From positions 1-58,802 of IMG/VR virus record IMGVR_UViG_3300036760_000108: a DNA stretch of 58,802 bases; one strand, written 5' to 3'. The translations under genes and the position numbers were made by a program. The stretch comes from a virus. Every line of letters begins with the position of its first letter. Position 1 is the stretch's first letter. Under the pieces are notes generated by a model. The model was not told where the DNA came from. It searched no databases and saw only the letters and a list, made by a program, of their open reading frames with translations. Positions 21,601-31,440 of this stretch are shown here, piece by piece.

Positions 21601-21936
21601 ATGGATACTTCTGGATTTGGGACACTAACTGGATTTGCTAATTTGCTGAAAGGTGCCAATAATGTTCCTGCAGCTGATGCAGGTACTGCCAAAGTGCCTC
21701 TTTCCCTGCTTCCAGCTGGTGCACAGCCCGGTCAACGCATTAGTTTGACTGTGACAGGCATTGATGCCGTCTCTGGGATGGCTACTGTGGTGCCAGATGC
21801 AGTACAAGAAGCCGTACCGCCCGCTCCGGCAGCTGCTGGTGGCCTGAAACAGGACGCGGTAGACAAAGCTATTACAATGGGACCGATGGACGACCTTCGT
21901 ACCTATCTCTTCCAGAAGACCCAAGAACAGGAGTAA
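21601..21936 (+). CDS. Hypothetical virion-region protein, 111 aa
   Basis: A beta-rich middle (GQRISLTVTGIDAVSGMATVV) flanked by a Gly/Ala-rich N-terminus and a Pro/Ala linker with a C-terminal helix. The layout resembles that of the next gene (TVTG/VTGKV strands). Possibly a head-decoration or accessory protein, from position only. Confidence 0.55.
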   Translation: MDTSGFGTLTGFANLLKGANNVPAADAGTAKVPLSLLPAGAQPGQRISLTVTGIDAVSGMATVVPDAVQEAVPPAPAAAGGLKQDAVDKAITMGPMDDLRTYLFQKTQEQE

Positions 21937-21940
21937 TTCT

Positions 21941-22276
21941 ATGGAAAAAGTAACGTCTGCTGATCCAGTGATGGGTCCGACCGAGAACAAGATGCCCACG
22001 ACCATGTATGTGAAGCACGATGACATGCCGGGATTGGATGAAGCGGCTCTTGGTGATCGAGTAAAATTTATTGTGACCGGCAAAGTCATTGCCAATCGTG
22101 CTGGTGACAAATATAGTAATGGTGAAGGCAACATTGAAGTGATAAGTATTGAGAATGCCGATCCTGTCAAGAAAGAGAATGCTGCTACGATGCACCTTGA
22201 CAAACTGAAATCAAAATTACCGAAGGCTGATGAGACGGAAGAGAAGGACGACGAAGCTGAAGAAGAAAAGGAGTAA
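21941..22276 (+). CDS. Small capsid-associated protein, putative
   Basis: 111 aa with GDRVKFIVTGKVIANRAGD...GNIEVISIENA, a small beta-barrel-like segment, and a highly charged acidic tail (ETEEKDDEAEEEKE). Proteins of this form commonly follow N4-gp56-type capsid genes. Function not proven. Confidence 0.55.
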   Translation: MEKVTSADPVMGPTENKMPTTMYVKHDDMPGLDEAALGDRVKFIVTGKVIANRAGDKYSNGEGNIEVISIENADPVKKENAATMHLDKLKSKLPKADETEEKDDEAEEEKE

Positions 22277-22279
22277 TCC

Positions 22280-22819
22280 ATGGGCCGCGCACTTGTGGGG
22301 TTGCAAACAGGAGATTTTTATAGGTGCATGAAGCAGTTGAATCATAATCTGCGAATCTGCAGCATTGATGGAAGTGGTCATGCAGCTGGATTATATTATA
22401 TTGATGACCGAGAAGGCTACACTGCTATTTGTGGTGTTGACAAAGGCTATGTGCCAGTCACAACGATGGTTGATGAAGTGGGGCACATCCTAAAAAGCGG
22501 GTGGGTCCGGGTTGTTCGATTGCTTTTAGCGCGGGGGCTCACCTCCGTTGCTCAGGTTCAGAAGGTTTGGCCTAATTTCTTTCTTTCACGTATTCCGAAA
22601 ACAGAGTTTCAGAATATTGATCCAATCTTGAAGAAAGTTGGCAAGTTTGTTTTTGAAGAAGAAGATAAACGTGGTAAGCAGGGAATGACGGCTGATCAAA
22701 TCATGGAAGTAGCAGAAGAGATTCATTCTAAGGATTCAGAAGCAAAGAAAGAAGCAGATGACCGTCACAAATGGGAACTAAAGAAAGCGTTAGACTTAGA
22801 TCAGACGCTTTACATCTAA
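22280..22819 (+). CDS. Hypothetical structural-region protein, 179 aa
   Basis: Contains GLYYIDDREGYTAICGVDKGYVP, then LARGLTSVAQVQKVWPNFFL and a long charged C-terminal helix. Single-copy gene in the head cluster; may be a head completion factor. No family recognised. Confidence 0.6.
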   Translation: MGRALVGLQTGDFYRCMKQLNHNLRICSIDGSGHAAGLYYIDDREGYTAICGVDKGYVPVTTMVDEVGHILKSGWVRVVRLLLARGLTSVAQVQKVWPNFFLSRIPKTEFQNIDPILKKVGKFVFEEEDKRGKQGMTADQIMEVAEEIHSKDSEAKKEADDRHKWELKKALDLDQTLYI

Positions 22820-22838
22820 TTTATTGGAGCTATCAAAC

Positions 22839-24053
22839 ATGAGCACATACACGTACCCTTCTGTAGCTATTGAAACATATCTTACTTTCACTGCCAAAAG
22901 AGTTGGACAAGCACCGACTATCACTTTTACTAACGGGGCAGTAGCCGGAAGTGAAGTAGTGTCTGTTGATTCTAGCAACAACATCTCTGTCCAGATCGCT
23001 TCTGGTACTTCTACCAACGCGCAGATCAAAGCCGCTATTGAAGCACATGCTGTAACAAGTGGCTTCAGCGCTAGTGACCTTGTTACAGTATCTATTACCA
23101 CAGGGCATACGACCGATACACAAGTATCATGCGTCAATGCAACTCTCGCAAGTGGACTTACAACCGCAGTTAAAGCGTCTTTGACCCTGGCTGGTTTAAA
23201 GTATACAGCGCAGACTGCAGGAACGGCGGGAAATAGTATACGAGTTAAATATACCTCTGGTGCATCTCTTACTGTTTCTGTTTCTACGAATGACATTACT
23301 GTGCAGCTTAATAATGATGGTACTTCTACTAATGCTCTCATTGCAGCTGCAGTATTAGCTTCTGGCCCAGCTGCTGCTCTTGTTTCTACAGCCAGTTCTG
23401 GTGAAGCTACATCAAGAGTTCCTACTACAGATGCGGCATTAGCTTTCACGAATTTATCAGGTGGTTTGAGTGCAGCTGTTGCTACTCTTACTGTGCAAGA
23501 TCTTACGTTTGCTAGTGACAGTTCTACAACTGGAACAGTGGATAATGGAAGAACCATTTCTTATACGACTGGTGCAACGGCAGGTGCAGAAGTTGTTTCT
23601 GGAACGAGCAACATTAGTGTCCAGATTGAGAATGGAGTATCCACAGCTACTCAGATCAAAGCTGCATTGGATGCGTATTCTCCGTTTCAAACTGGATTAG
23701 CTTGTACGATTTCAGGGACTGGATCAACAGCTCAGAAGACTGTTAATGTTGCTCCGATGACTGGAGCAGTGGCTCCTAATATTCTTGGGTTCTTTGTTGA
23801 CAATTCTATTACTGCTCTTACTTCGTCTTATGTGTATTTTCCCTTCGCTGTGAGATATAACACGATTGTTCTGCATAATGATGAAACAACAGGCGCGAAA
23901 CAAGTAATCTTTAGTTGGGACGGAATTAATAATCACGGAATTCTTGATCCCGGTGAAAGCGTTACTTTAGATAATGCTAATATGGCTGCAGTATTCTTAA
24001 AGTATGGAAATGGGGCCCCTGTGTACCGGGTGTTTGCCGGCGGCTCATTTTAA
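22839..24053 (+). CDS. Structural protein with triplicated beta domains
   Basis: 404 aa from ATG 22839 (RBS GGAG). Three related modules can be seen (ITFTNGAVAGSEVVS... with SVQIASGTSTNAQIKAAIE; VTVSTND-type IRVKYTSG... with QLNNDGTSTNALIAAAV; ISYTTGATAGAEVVS... with SVQIENGVSTATQIKAALD), then a C-terminal domain (VYFPFAVRYNTIVLHNDE...FSWDG...VTLDNANMAAVFLKY). Repeated adhesive-like beta modules suggest a virion surface fibre or decoration protein. Confidence 0.6.
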   Translation: MSTYTYPSVAIETYLTFTAKRVGQAPTITFTNGAVAGSEVVSVDSSNNISVQIASGTSTNAQIKAAIEAHAVTSGFSASDLVTVSITTGHTTDTQVSCVNATLASGLTTAVKASLTLAGLKYTAQTAGTAGNSIRVKYTSGASLTVSVSTNDITVQLNNDGTSTNALIAAAVLASGPAAALVSTASSGEATSRVPTTDAALAFTNLSGGLSAAVATLTVQDLTFASDSSTTGTVDNGRTISYTTGATAGAEVVSGTSNISVQIENGVSTATQIKAALDAYSPFQTGLACTISGTGSTAQKTVNVAPMTGAVAPNILGFFVDNSITALTSSYVYFPFAVRYNTIVLHNDETTGAKQVIFSWDGINNHGILDPGESVTLDNANMAAVFLKYGNGAPVYRVFAGGSF

Positions 24054-24056
24054 CCG

Positions 24057-25355
24057 ATGAGTGATTTTGACTCTGGAAGGGTAGAAGTAGACGGAGTAGT
24101 AACTACTTCACCAACAGGGACACAGAATGTAGCTCTTGTCAGTACATATGTTGTACAGCCTGTTAGTGGAACGTTTACTTACACACCCCCCTCTAGTTCT
24201 TTAGACTTATTTGGAAGAAATCGAGTATCAATTCCAGAAAGTCTATTTTCGGCTCAGTTCTTAATAGACAAGGCTCCTTTACTTTGGGATGAATTATTAG
24301 TCAGTGGTGGTACATCAACATTTGTAGCCAACACATCTTCCATTGCTCTAGCTGTTACTACAGCAAGTGGCGATAGAGTCGTTCGTCAGACAAAAGAGTA
24401 CTTTGCGTATGAACCAGATAGGGCACAACAGTTTGCGTTTACGTTTCTATTTGGAACTGCCACTACAAATTGTGTGCAACGTATAGGAGCTTTTGATGAT
24501 AATGACGGAGTATTCATTCAATTAAGTGGTAGTTCATTTAGTACTGTAATCCGGTCTAGCTCAAGTGGAAGCCCAGTTAATAATGTTATTTCACAGTCTA
24601 GTTTTAATATTGATAAACTAGATGGAACGGGACCTAGTGGGATGACTCTTGATGTCACAAAAGTGCAGCTTATATTTATTGAGTATCAATGGTTTGGAGT
24701 TGGAACAGTAAGATTTGGAATCTTTTGGAATGGTCAGATTTTTTACTTTCATCAAGTACACCATGCGAATATCAGTACACAAGTGTACATGAAAAGAGGA
24801 AGTTTACCTGCTAGGTATGAGATAGTGAATACAGGGACCCTTGCTAATGCTGTTACACTGGAACAGATATGCTGCGCTGTTCAATCAGAAGCTGGTTATA
24901 AACCTACAGGAATAAAACGTGCGATAGACACAGGCACTACAGCGATAACTGTAACTTCTACCAATTCAAGACCGCTACTATCTATTAGATTGAAGTCAAC
25001 AGCTATTCGTGCATCAGTAATTCCTGAATTTTTTAGCATATTAACTGATGCGGCTAACAATTACAGATTTCAAATTGTCTTGAACGGATCATTAACAGGT
25101 GCAAGTTTTTCATCAGTAGCTACCGCGTCAGTAGTAGAATTTGACACGGCTGCGACAGCTATGACGGGAGGTACGCTTTTATCTGCGGGATATATTTCTA
25201 GTAGTGTTCGTCAGGCTATTGGAATTGACTTAGCGTCTCTTTTAAAAATTGTAAGTAACATTAGTGGAACATCAGACACCTTAACTTTGTACGTATCTAA
25301 TATCAGCTCTAACGTAGCTTATCATGGTGCGCTAGAATGGAAGGAGTTTTCTTAA
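24057..25355 (+). CDS. Putative virion structural protein, 432 aa
   Basis: Beta-rich protein; the block RNRVSIPESLFSAQFLID...WDELLVSGG...RVVRQTKEYFAYEPDRAQQ matches a class of large-phage virion proteins that often form head fibres or tail-associated trimers. Residues about 60-230 are the conserved core. No enzymatic motif. Confidence 0.6.
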   Translation: MSDFDSGRVEVDGVVTTSPTGTQNVALVSTYVVQPVSGTFTYTPPSSSLDLFGRNRVSIPESLFSAQFLIDKAPLLWDELLVSGGTSTFVANTSSIALAVTTASGDRVVRQTKEYFAYEPDRAQQFAFTFLFGTATTNCVQRIGAFDDNDGVFIQLSGSSFSTVIRSSSSGSPVNNVISQSSFNIDKLDGTGPSGMTLDVTKVQLIFIEYQWFGVGTVRFGIFWNGQIFYFHQVHHANISTQVYMKRGSLPARYEIVNTGTLANAVTLEQICCAVQSEAGYKPTGIKRAIDTGTTAITVTSTNSRPLLSIRLKSTAIRASVIPEFFSILTDAANNYRFQIVLNGSLTGASFSSVATASVVEFDTAATAMTGGTLLSAGYISSSVRQAIGIDLASLLKIVSNISGTSDTLTLYVSNISSNVAYHGALEWKEFS

Positions 25356-25595
25356 ATGGAAGATTTTGGAAGATTGCGTAACGGAGATTTGAAAGACAAT
25401 GAAGAAGTGCGTTTTGACACGCCTACGGTAGCATCAAGTTCTTTTTCATATGTAGGCTCTGCTGTGCACGGGAGTGCAACATCAGATACTGCTTGGAGTA
25501 TTATTCGTGTTACTTTTGATAATCGAGGCAGAAAAGTAAGAGAACAATTTCGTACCAACGTTAGCTGGGATGACAGAACGATAGGTTGGCTGTAA
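25356..25595 (+). CDS. Hypothetical protein, 79 aa
   Basis: Abuts the structural gene upstream. Contains AWSIIRVTFDNRGRKVREQF; likely a small beta protein of the virion cluster. No family recognised. Confidence 0.55.
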   Translation: MEDFGRLRNGDLKDNEEVRFDTPTVASSSFSYVGSAVHGSATSDTAWSIIRVTFDNRGRKVREQFRTNVSWDDRTIGWL

Positions 25596-25606
25596 AGGAG
25601 ATTTAA

Positions 25607-26299
25607 ATGTCCATCTTTAGTCCAGAAGTTATTGTTGATAATACAGTATTAGTTGATGGTTCAGCTGTCACACAACCAGTTTCTGCTGCTAGTTTGCCAT
25701 TACCATCAGGAGCAGCTACAGAGGCTTCAGTTGCAGCTTTGACTAAGCCTTCTGATATCCAATTGGTTGACGGTTCTGCCACCATTCAACCTGTGAGCGG
25801 GACTGTTACTGCTTCTGTGAGCAACTTTCCGGCTACTCAGCCTGTTTCTGGAACCATCACTGTTGCAAATCCAGGTTTGACAGACACTCAGTTAAGAGCC
25901 TCTGCTGTTCCTGTTTCTGGTACTGTGGCCGTTTCTTCTGTGTCTGGTTCAGTTGCTGTTACAGGGCCACTTACAGACACGCAACTTCGAGCTACTCCTG
26001 TTCCTATCAGTGGAACAGTGTCTATTGGAGCGGCTTCAGCCATTGCAACGGTTACATCGGTAACTGTTAGTCCGGTTGTCGCAACCCTGTCGGTATCCAA
26101 CGTGGCTAAAACTAAAGTTATTGTGCATAATGAAACTGGTACTCTTTTTGTGAAATTGGGAAGTGGTGCATCTTCATCTAGTTATTCATACAGATTAACT
26201 GCTAATACTGTATTAGAAATTTCTGGGTACACTGGTATTGTGACAGCTACAAAAGTATCAGGAACTACTGATGCGCTTGTTACCGAGGTTGGAATTTAA
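25607..26299 (+). CDS. Repeat-containing structural protein, 230 aa
   Basis: Repeats of QPVSGTVT and LTDTQLRATPVPISGTV occur several times between residues 25 and 145, a pattern common in phage virion proteins with beta-solenoid or collagen-like stalks. The C-terminal 75 residues form a compact beta domain. Probably a fibre or decoration protein. Confidence 0.6.
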   Translation: MSIFSPEVIVDNTVLVDGSAVTQPVSAASLPLPSGAATEASVAALTKPSDIQLVDGSATIQPVSGTVTASVSNFPATQPVSGTITVANPGLTDTQLRASAVPVSGTVAVSSVSGSVAVTGPLTDTQLRATPVPISGTVSIGAASAIATVTSVTVSPVVATLSVSNVAKTKVIVHNETGTLFVKLGSGASSSSYSYRLTANTVLEISGYTGIVTATKVSGTTDALVTEVGI

Positions 26300-26433
26300 T
26301 GAATATTGTTACGATAAATGTAACAAATAAGCTAGATCCAGTTGAAGTACAAAGCTGGCTAGATAGCCATGCAGAAGTAACAGTCATTGCCGTAGATGTT
26401 TATGACGATAGATTCTATATCGTATACAAATAA
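26299..26433 (+). CDS. Hypothetical protein, 44 aa
   Basis: ATG 26299 overlaps the previous TAA (TAATG). Short alpha/beta product (MNIVTINVTNKLDPVEVQSW...). Coupled translation supports it; function unknown. Confidence 0.55.
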   Translation: MNIVTINVTNKLDPVEVQSWLDSHAEVTVIAVDVYDDRFYIVYK

Positions 26434-26454
26434 AATAATTAAGGAGCTATTACC

Positions 26455-27606
26455 ATGGCATCATTGCCACTTGCAGAGTTGTTAAGTATTTCAGAAACTA
26501 CCGCTACGGTTACAGGAACTATTCTTAATGCGTCTGGACCTGGTGTTCTTACGATTGAGAGTGAACAAATTAGTTATACAGGAAACTCTGATAATCAGTT
26601 TTTTGGCTTAGTTAGAGGTTATAATAGCACTGTTGCTGCAGCACATGCAGCCAATAAATTCGTTACGTATGTCCCAGATGTTGTGCCTGGAACTGTCATT
26701 ACGATTTCCACAACTGCCCCTCTTACTGGTGGTGGAGATATTAGTGCGAATAGAACGTTTGCCATGCCAGTGGCTACTGATGCTGTGGATGGCTATATGT
26801 CTGCCGCTGCTCATACAGCGCTTACTGCAGCTGTTCCTAATACTCGCACTGTTAATGGACATGCTCTTTCTAGTAATGTGACTGTGACAACGACTGATAT
26901 TGGTGCTGCAACTGCTGCAAGTCCAGCTATTACTGGACAAGCAACTATTGTTAATACCACAGCGGATACAGATGGCCTCACCATTACTAACACCACAGCT
27001 TCTCGTGGGTTGTTAGTTAACGGTAAAGTTATTGCGCGAAGAGATAATGGTTCTTCTCTTGTTGTTCGTGGACTTCAATCTCCAACAGAAGGAGTTGCTG
27101 TTGTTTCATCTTATTCAGGTATTTTTACTGATCCTAGCTATAGTGATACTGGAACATTAGATACTCGTTTCATTATGGGTGGAAATAACGAAATGGATGT
27201 GGATGTTCAAAGTCCCCATCAACTTCGATTAACTGCCGGTGCAAACGATACGTCCGATGGCGGTGTTCGTGTTAGCGCTGTTACTGACATTAAATTAATG
27301 GCTAGAGGTGCGAATGAAGTAAATGCTCCGAAGTATCTTGTCATTGACCGCGTTGATACGACGATTCATGCTGATCCTTTGACCAACAACAGTTCAGATG
27401 TTGTGGTTAAAGTTAATACTGGTTCTTTACTATTGAACTATGGTGTTACGACAGGAGCAGTTGGACTTCCTGTTCTTACTAATACACAGCGTGATGCTAT
27501 CTCAGCCCCTTCACAGGGAATGGTCATTGCTAATTCCGATACTAGTCTTTTGAATTGGTATAATGGATCAGCTTGGAGAGCAGTTAACGACTCAGCGGTA
27601 TCATAA
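26455..27606 (+). CDS. Tail-fibre-like protein, 383 aa
   Basis: N-terminal domain with IESEQISYTG...VRGYNSTVAAAHAAN resembles the adhesion-domain opening of the tailspike at 28910. Then comes a LTGGGDISANRTFAMPVATDAVDGYMSAA segment typical of phage fibre shafts. The C-terminal part (VITNTQ/LPVLTNTQRDAI...WYNGSAWRAV) matches the tail-fibre ending motif. Likely part of the receptor-binding apparatus. Confidence 0.75.
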   Translation: MASLPLAELLSISETTATVTGTILNASGPGVLTIESEQISYTGNSDNQFFGLVRGYNSTVAAAHAANKFVTYVPDVVPGTVITISTTAPLTGGGDISANRTFAMPVATDAVDGYMSAAAHTALTAAVPNTRTVNGHALSSNVTVTTTDIGAATAASPAITGQATIVNTTADTDGLTITNTTASRGLLVNGKVIARRDNGSSLVVRGLQSPTEGVAVVSSYSGIFTDPSYSDTGTLDTRFIMGGNNEMDVDVQSPHQLRLTAGANDTSDGGVRVSAVTDIKLMARGANEVNAPKYLVIDRVDTTIHADPLTNNSSDVVVKVNTGSLLLNYGVTTGAVGLPVLTNTQRDAISAPSQGMVIANSDTSLLNWYNGSAWRAVNDSAVS

Positions 27607-27677
27607 AGTAGATTAAATAGAGGCTGGGGTAGACAACCTCTTTAAAAACCCCTAAATTTTGAATAGGAGAAGATAAT

Positions 27678-28403
27678 TTGGCTACCTCAGGAAATGATTT
27701 AGTAAATGACGTTAGGGCCGAAGTTCTAGAACCCTCTCCTACATTCTTTTCTAGTCCTAGAATGCTGGCTTTAATCAATCTTGCACAGAAAGAGTATGTT
27801 CGCAAAACCAGGTGTCTTCAGAACTTTGCTTGGACCTCTACTGTGCAAGCAATTGGAACATATCCTATGCCGGCTGATTGGTTAGGAAGTGAATGCATAT
27901 TCTGGAAAGATGAAACGGCAAGTCAAGAGATATGGCGTAGACTACGACCCACCACACTTGAAAAAATGGCTCAAGAAAGTCCTAATTTTCTATCTAATGA
28001 CAGTCGCATGTTAGGCAAGCCTTTAAAATATTTTATTGTTGGTACTGTGCTCTACATCTATCCAAAACCAATGGTATCAGGAACAAATGATATTTTTATG
28101 TATTATCAATCTAGAGAAATTCCTTTAACTGCTTTAACGGAATTACTTTCTATTGATGATTCATTAACGCCTGGTGTTCGTGCGTATGTCCTGTGGAAAA
28201 TGTGGTCCCAAGACCAGGAAAAAGATTTGGCACAAGAACAAAAAGATATCTTTAAAGAAGAGATTGGACAAGGTATTAAATGGCGTAACCAACGTATTTT
28301 AGATTTGAAGCGTAAAATTGACATCGAGTCGTATCAACCCTTTACCAATTCAGGAATGGGCAATAGTGCAAACGGTTCAATGAACCCTCTTGACTTGAGC
28401 TAA
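27678..28403 (+). CDS. Head-tail adaptor-like protein (TTG start)
   Basis: 241 aa starting at TTG 27678, after TAGGAGAAGATAA. The N-terminus ATSGNDLVNDVRAEVLEPSP...MLALINLAQKEYVRK matches the phage adaptor family (DUF6682-like), which adds to the portal ring to hold the tail. A YPMPADWLG and GTVLYIYPKP beta region follows. Use of TTG is unusual among the structural genes here. Confidence 0.7.
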   Translation: MATSGNDLVNDVRAEVLEPSPTFFSSPRMLALINLAQKEYVRKTRCLQNFAWTSTVQAIGTYPMPADWLGSECIFWKDETASQEIWRRLRPTTLEKMAQESPNFLSNDSRMLGKPLKYFIVGTVLYIYPKPMVSGTNDIFMYYQSREIPLTALTELLSIDDSLTPGVRAYVLWKMWSQDQEKDLAQEQKDIFKEEIGQGIKWRNQRILDLKRKIDIESYQPFTNSGMGNSANGSMNPLDLS

Positions 28404-28420
28404 TAATTATAGGAGCTATC

Positions 28421-28885
28421 ATGGAAAAACTAAATGAACAAATCAAATTAAATGGAAATGTTAGTATCACACTTATTGGTTCTGACGGTAAGGTTAAGCA
28501 ACAGCATTCAGATCATAACCTCGTTGTGACTGTAGGTAAGAGTTATCTTGCGGCATGGTTAGCGGCTGCTACTCAGTCAACTGAATTTATGACCTTTATC
28601 GGACTTGGTACTGATACTGCTGGTCCAGTGAGCGGTGATACCACTCTTGGATCTGAATTTTCAGGTGGTGGTTATTCTCGCAGTGATGGAACACTTTCTA
28701 GTGCGTCAAATGTATGGACGAATACTGCTACCTTTGCTCCTGGTAATGGAACAGGTGCTATAACTGAAGCTGGACTTTTTTCTGCTTCGACAAGCGGCAC
28801 GATGTTTGCACGTCAAGTATTTCCTGTGTACAATAAACAAGCTGGTGATACTCTTACTGTCGTGTGGAACGTAACTTTCGCGTAA
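28421..28885 (+). CDS. Tail- or collar-associated beta protein, 154 aa
   Basis: Contains FIGLGTD...GGGYSRSDGTLSSASNVWTNTATF and a final GDTLTVVWNVTFA, a pattern shared by small phage tail or fibre-base proteins. Beta-rich, no enzymatic motif. Confidence 0.6.
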   Translation: MEKLNEQIKLNGNVSITLIGSDGKVKQQHSDHNLVVTVGKSYLAAWLAAATQSTEFMTFIGLGTDTAGPVSGDTTLGSEFSGGGYSRSDGTLSSASNVWTNTATFAPGNGTGAITEAGLFSASTSGTMFARQVFPVYNKQAGDTLTVVWNVTFA

Positions 28886-28909
28886 TTGATCTTTTAAGAG
28901 GATTCTAAT

Positions 28910-31246
28910 ATGGCAAACTTTCCTACTAGCATTTCCACTAACGCCAATCTTTATGTGGCAGTCAATGGACTACAGACTACACTCGCTGTTGGATGTACAG
29001 ATAGTGATACTACTCTAACATTAACTTCTACCACTGGATTCCCGACAACTGGTTTTGTTACTATTGATAATTCTGAAATTGTGGCTTATACTGGAATTTT
29101 GGGATCTACTATTACAGGATGTACGAGAGGAGCTGATGGAACAACTGCTGCTTCTCATTTAACTGGTGTTACTGTTGGACTTACGATTGTAGCGGCTCAT
29201 CACAATCTATTAAAAGATGAAGTTATTGCTTTAGAAACTTCTTTAGGTGCTGGATTTGCCAAAGGAAATTTAACGTCTACTGTTGGAACTGACGGGATTA
29301 CTGTAACTGGCGGCACAGGAGCTGTAATTGGTTCTGGTACATCCATTTCTCAGCAAGCATCAACAGATTCTCTCCCTGGGTATTTAACATCAGCTGATCA
29401 TACTTCCTTTGCTGGTGCCGTAACAACTGCAAATAATGCTCTTCCTAAGTCGGGTGGCACCATGACTGGTGACATCACGATGGACAATAATAAATCTCTT
29501 ATCCTCAAAGAGACTACTGGAAACGGTACAGATGCCATCACTGTGAAGGCACCTGCATCTGTTACTTCAAGTTATACTATTACTCTCCCTCCTGCTGTCG
29601 CTTCTGCCGGCCAATCATTAAAAGATGTAGCAGGTAATGGTATTTTATCTTGGGCATCTACTACTTCAGCTCTAGTAGTTTCTGTGAAAGACTATGGTGC
29701 TGTTGGAGATGATACTACAGATGATACTGCAGCTATTCAAGCCGCAATTAATGCTGCTGGTGAAGGAATGGTATTTTTTCCTGCAGGATCGTATAAAATT
29801 TCATCTCAATTGAATATGACTGAAGGTGTTGTTCTTCAAGGATGTTATACATCAGGATTTACTACTGGGTCATCTATTCGTCAAACTGGAAGTGCTCCTG
29901 TTATCTATATGGCTAATAGAGACAGCACAGGTCAGGAACAGCAGAGATCAGCTATCCGAGGACTTTTGTTACGTGGTGGAACGAGAGGTATTTATGCAGA
30001 AAATGGAGGTGTAGGAGTAACGATACGTGATGTTTTAATTTATACTCCTTCCGCTGAGTGTATCCTACTTCGTGGTTTTAACCAGGAATGGTATTTTGAA
30101 GATGTGGAATTGATTGGTGGAACCTACGGGATAAAGATGGATGCTACAGGACTCCAAACTGATCATTCTACTTTGGGTACAGCAGCATTATTTGATAAGA
30201 ATCATTTTTACTCTGTTTATATTCATGGACAGTCAGAGAATGGATTATTTATCTACCCCCCTTCACCTGGAACAGGAAATCACAATACGTTCATTGATTT
30301 AAGACTTGTTGGTATTCAGAAAGATGGAGCTATACTTAAGGGTGCGATGACAGGTACGCAAATTATTGGTTTAAGTACTGAACTAGTAGGGGTTGGAAGT
30401 CCAACATTTGCTCAGTCCACTGCTACGACCAGTTCTGGAAGTGCAAATGTCACTATTGCAGCTGCATCAAACTTTGTGGATGGTCAAGTTGTTACAATTG
30501 CCGGAGCTGGTACTAATGGAACAGATTGGTATCCCACGATCTCTAGTGGTGGTGGTACAACTTCTCTTGTTATGACGACAACTGCTCCTGCTACTGTCAC
30601 CACTGCAGACATCGTCAATGCTTTGTATTCGGAACTTGTCATAGGCGGGGGTGCAGCGGCAACTCAAACCTTTATTATCCAGAATTTCTTAACGACGAGC
30701 GCGACCACACGCTATGCCGTCGATGCGGGTTCGGCTGGTAGTGGTGTGACTGTGATTGACATGAAGAATTCGCGTCCTGTTTATGATCCGACTAGCGTCG
30801 TCGTATTTTTAGGAACTGCATTTACTGTTGTACGTCCAACTTCAGACATTGTAGGTTCTTACATTGAATCTGTATTTGGAAACGTAGCTAGTGGGTCTTC
30901 AGGTGTATTTTCAGATTCTGGAAGTATTGTTATTACACCTGGAAGTTGGGATATTACGTTTGTTGCTGTACTGTCTGCAAATGTGGCTGGAACAATGACA
31001 GTATGGAGTACTGGTATTTCTACCACCAGCGGAAATTCAACTTCTGGTTTAGTCAGTGGTAGCAACTATCTAAATTTAATGCCAGCTATTGCTAATTCAG
31101 CTGTAACAAACGATGGAAGAACAATCGCTAATTGGAGAAAGACAGTTAGTGTTCCTACTACCATATATGCTAAGACGAGCCTTAATTTTACAACTGGTAC
31201 TTGGGTTTGGTTCGGTCGATTATCTGCAGTAAAAATAACTGTATAA
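28910..31246 (+). CDS. Tailspike with pectate-lyase-like beta-helix
   Basis: 778 aa. N-terminal head-binding part with a GCTRGADGTTAASHLTG motif, then residues about 255-300 with KDYGAVGDDTTDDTAAIQAA and FFPAGSYKIS, the diagnostic start of pectate-lyase-superfamily right-handed beta-helices, followed by helix rungs (ILLRGFNQEWYFEDVELIGG). The C-terminal 150 residues form a separate beta domain. It would bind and probably degrade a host surface polysaccharide. Confidence 0.85.
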   Translation: MANFPTSISTNANLYVAVNGLQTTLAVGCTDSDTTLTLTSTTGFPTTGFVTIDNSEIVAYTGILGSTITGCTRGADGTTAASHLTGVTVGLTIVAAHHNLLKDEVIALETSLGAGFAKGNLTSTVGTDGITVTGGTGAVIGSGTSISQQASTDSLPGYLTSADHTSFAGAVTTANNALPKSGGTMTGDITMDNNKSLILKETTGNGTDAITVKAPASVTSSYTITLPPAVASAGQSLKDVAGNGILSWASTTSALVVSVKDYGAVGDDTTDDTAAIQAAINAAGEGMVFFPAGSYKISSQLNMTEGVVLQGCYTSGFTTGSSIRQTGSAPVIYMANRDSTGQEQQRSAIRGLLLRGGTRGIYAENGGVGVTIRDVLIYTPSAECILLRGFNQEWYFEDVELIGGTYGIKMDATGLQTDHSTLGTAALFDKNHFYSVYIHGQSENGLFIYPPSPGTGNHNTFIDLRLVGIQKDGAILKGAMTGTQIIGLSTELVGVGSPTFAQSTATTSSGSANVTIAAASNFVDGQVVTIAGAGTNGTDWYPTISSGGGTTSLVMTTTAPATVTTADIVNALYSELVIGGGAAATQTFIIQNFLTTSATTRYAVDAGSAGSGVTVIDMKNSRPVYDPTSVVVFLGTAFTVVRPTSDIVGSYIESVFGNVASGSSGVFSDSGSIVITPGSWDITFVAVLSANVAGTMTVWSTGISTTSGNSTSGLVSGSNYLNLMPAIANSAVTNDGRTIANWRKTVSVPTTIYAKTSLNFTTGTWVWFGRLSAVKITV

Positions 31247-31255
31247 GAGGACTTT

Positions 31256-31432
31256 ATGATTATACGAAAAGAGCCGATTACATTCTATATACAGACAAGT
31301 GATGGAGCTTATCGTTCTTATGTAGGTATGGATATTTCTACTGTGAATGCTATGCTAACAGCTCAAAAACTAAGTTATACACTTATGACCGAAGAACAAT
31401 ATAATATTACTGTTCAGTCATTAAAAAGTTAA
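31256..31432 (+). CDS. Hypothetical protein, 58 aa
   Basis: ATG 31256 after AAGAGGAC. Product MIIRKEPITFYIQTSDGAYR... Small, beta then helix. Directly after the tailspike, it might be a tailspike chaperone or accessory, but nothing proves this. Confidence 0.6.
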   Translation: MIIRKEPITFYIQTSDGAYRSYVGMDISTVNAMLTAQKLSYTLMTEEQYNITVQSLKS

Positions 31433-31440
31433 ATTCTAAA

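Noticed and set aside
21625-22281. 218-aa minus-strand ORF
   Set aside because: Antisense to coupled structural genes with good ribosome-binding sites; Ser-rich translation typical of a reversed frame.
22796-23557. 253-aa minus-strand ORF
   Set aside because: Mirror of the repetitive beta modules on the plus strand; no start signal.
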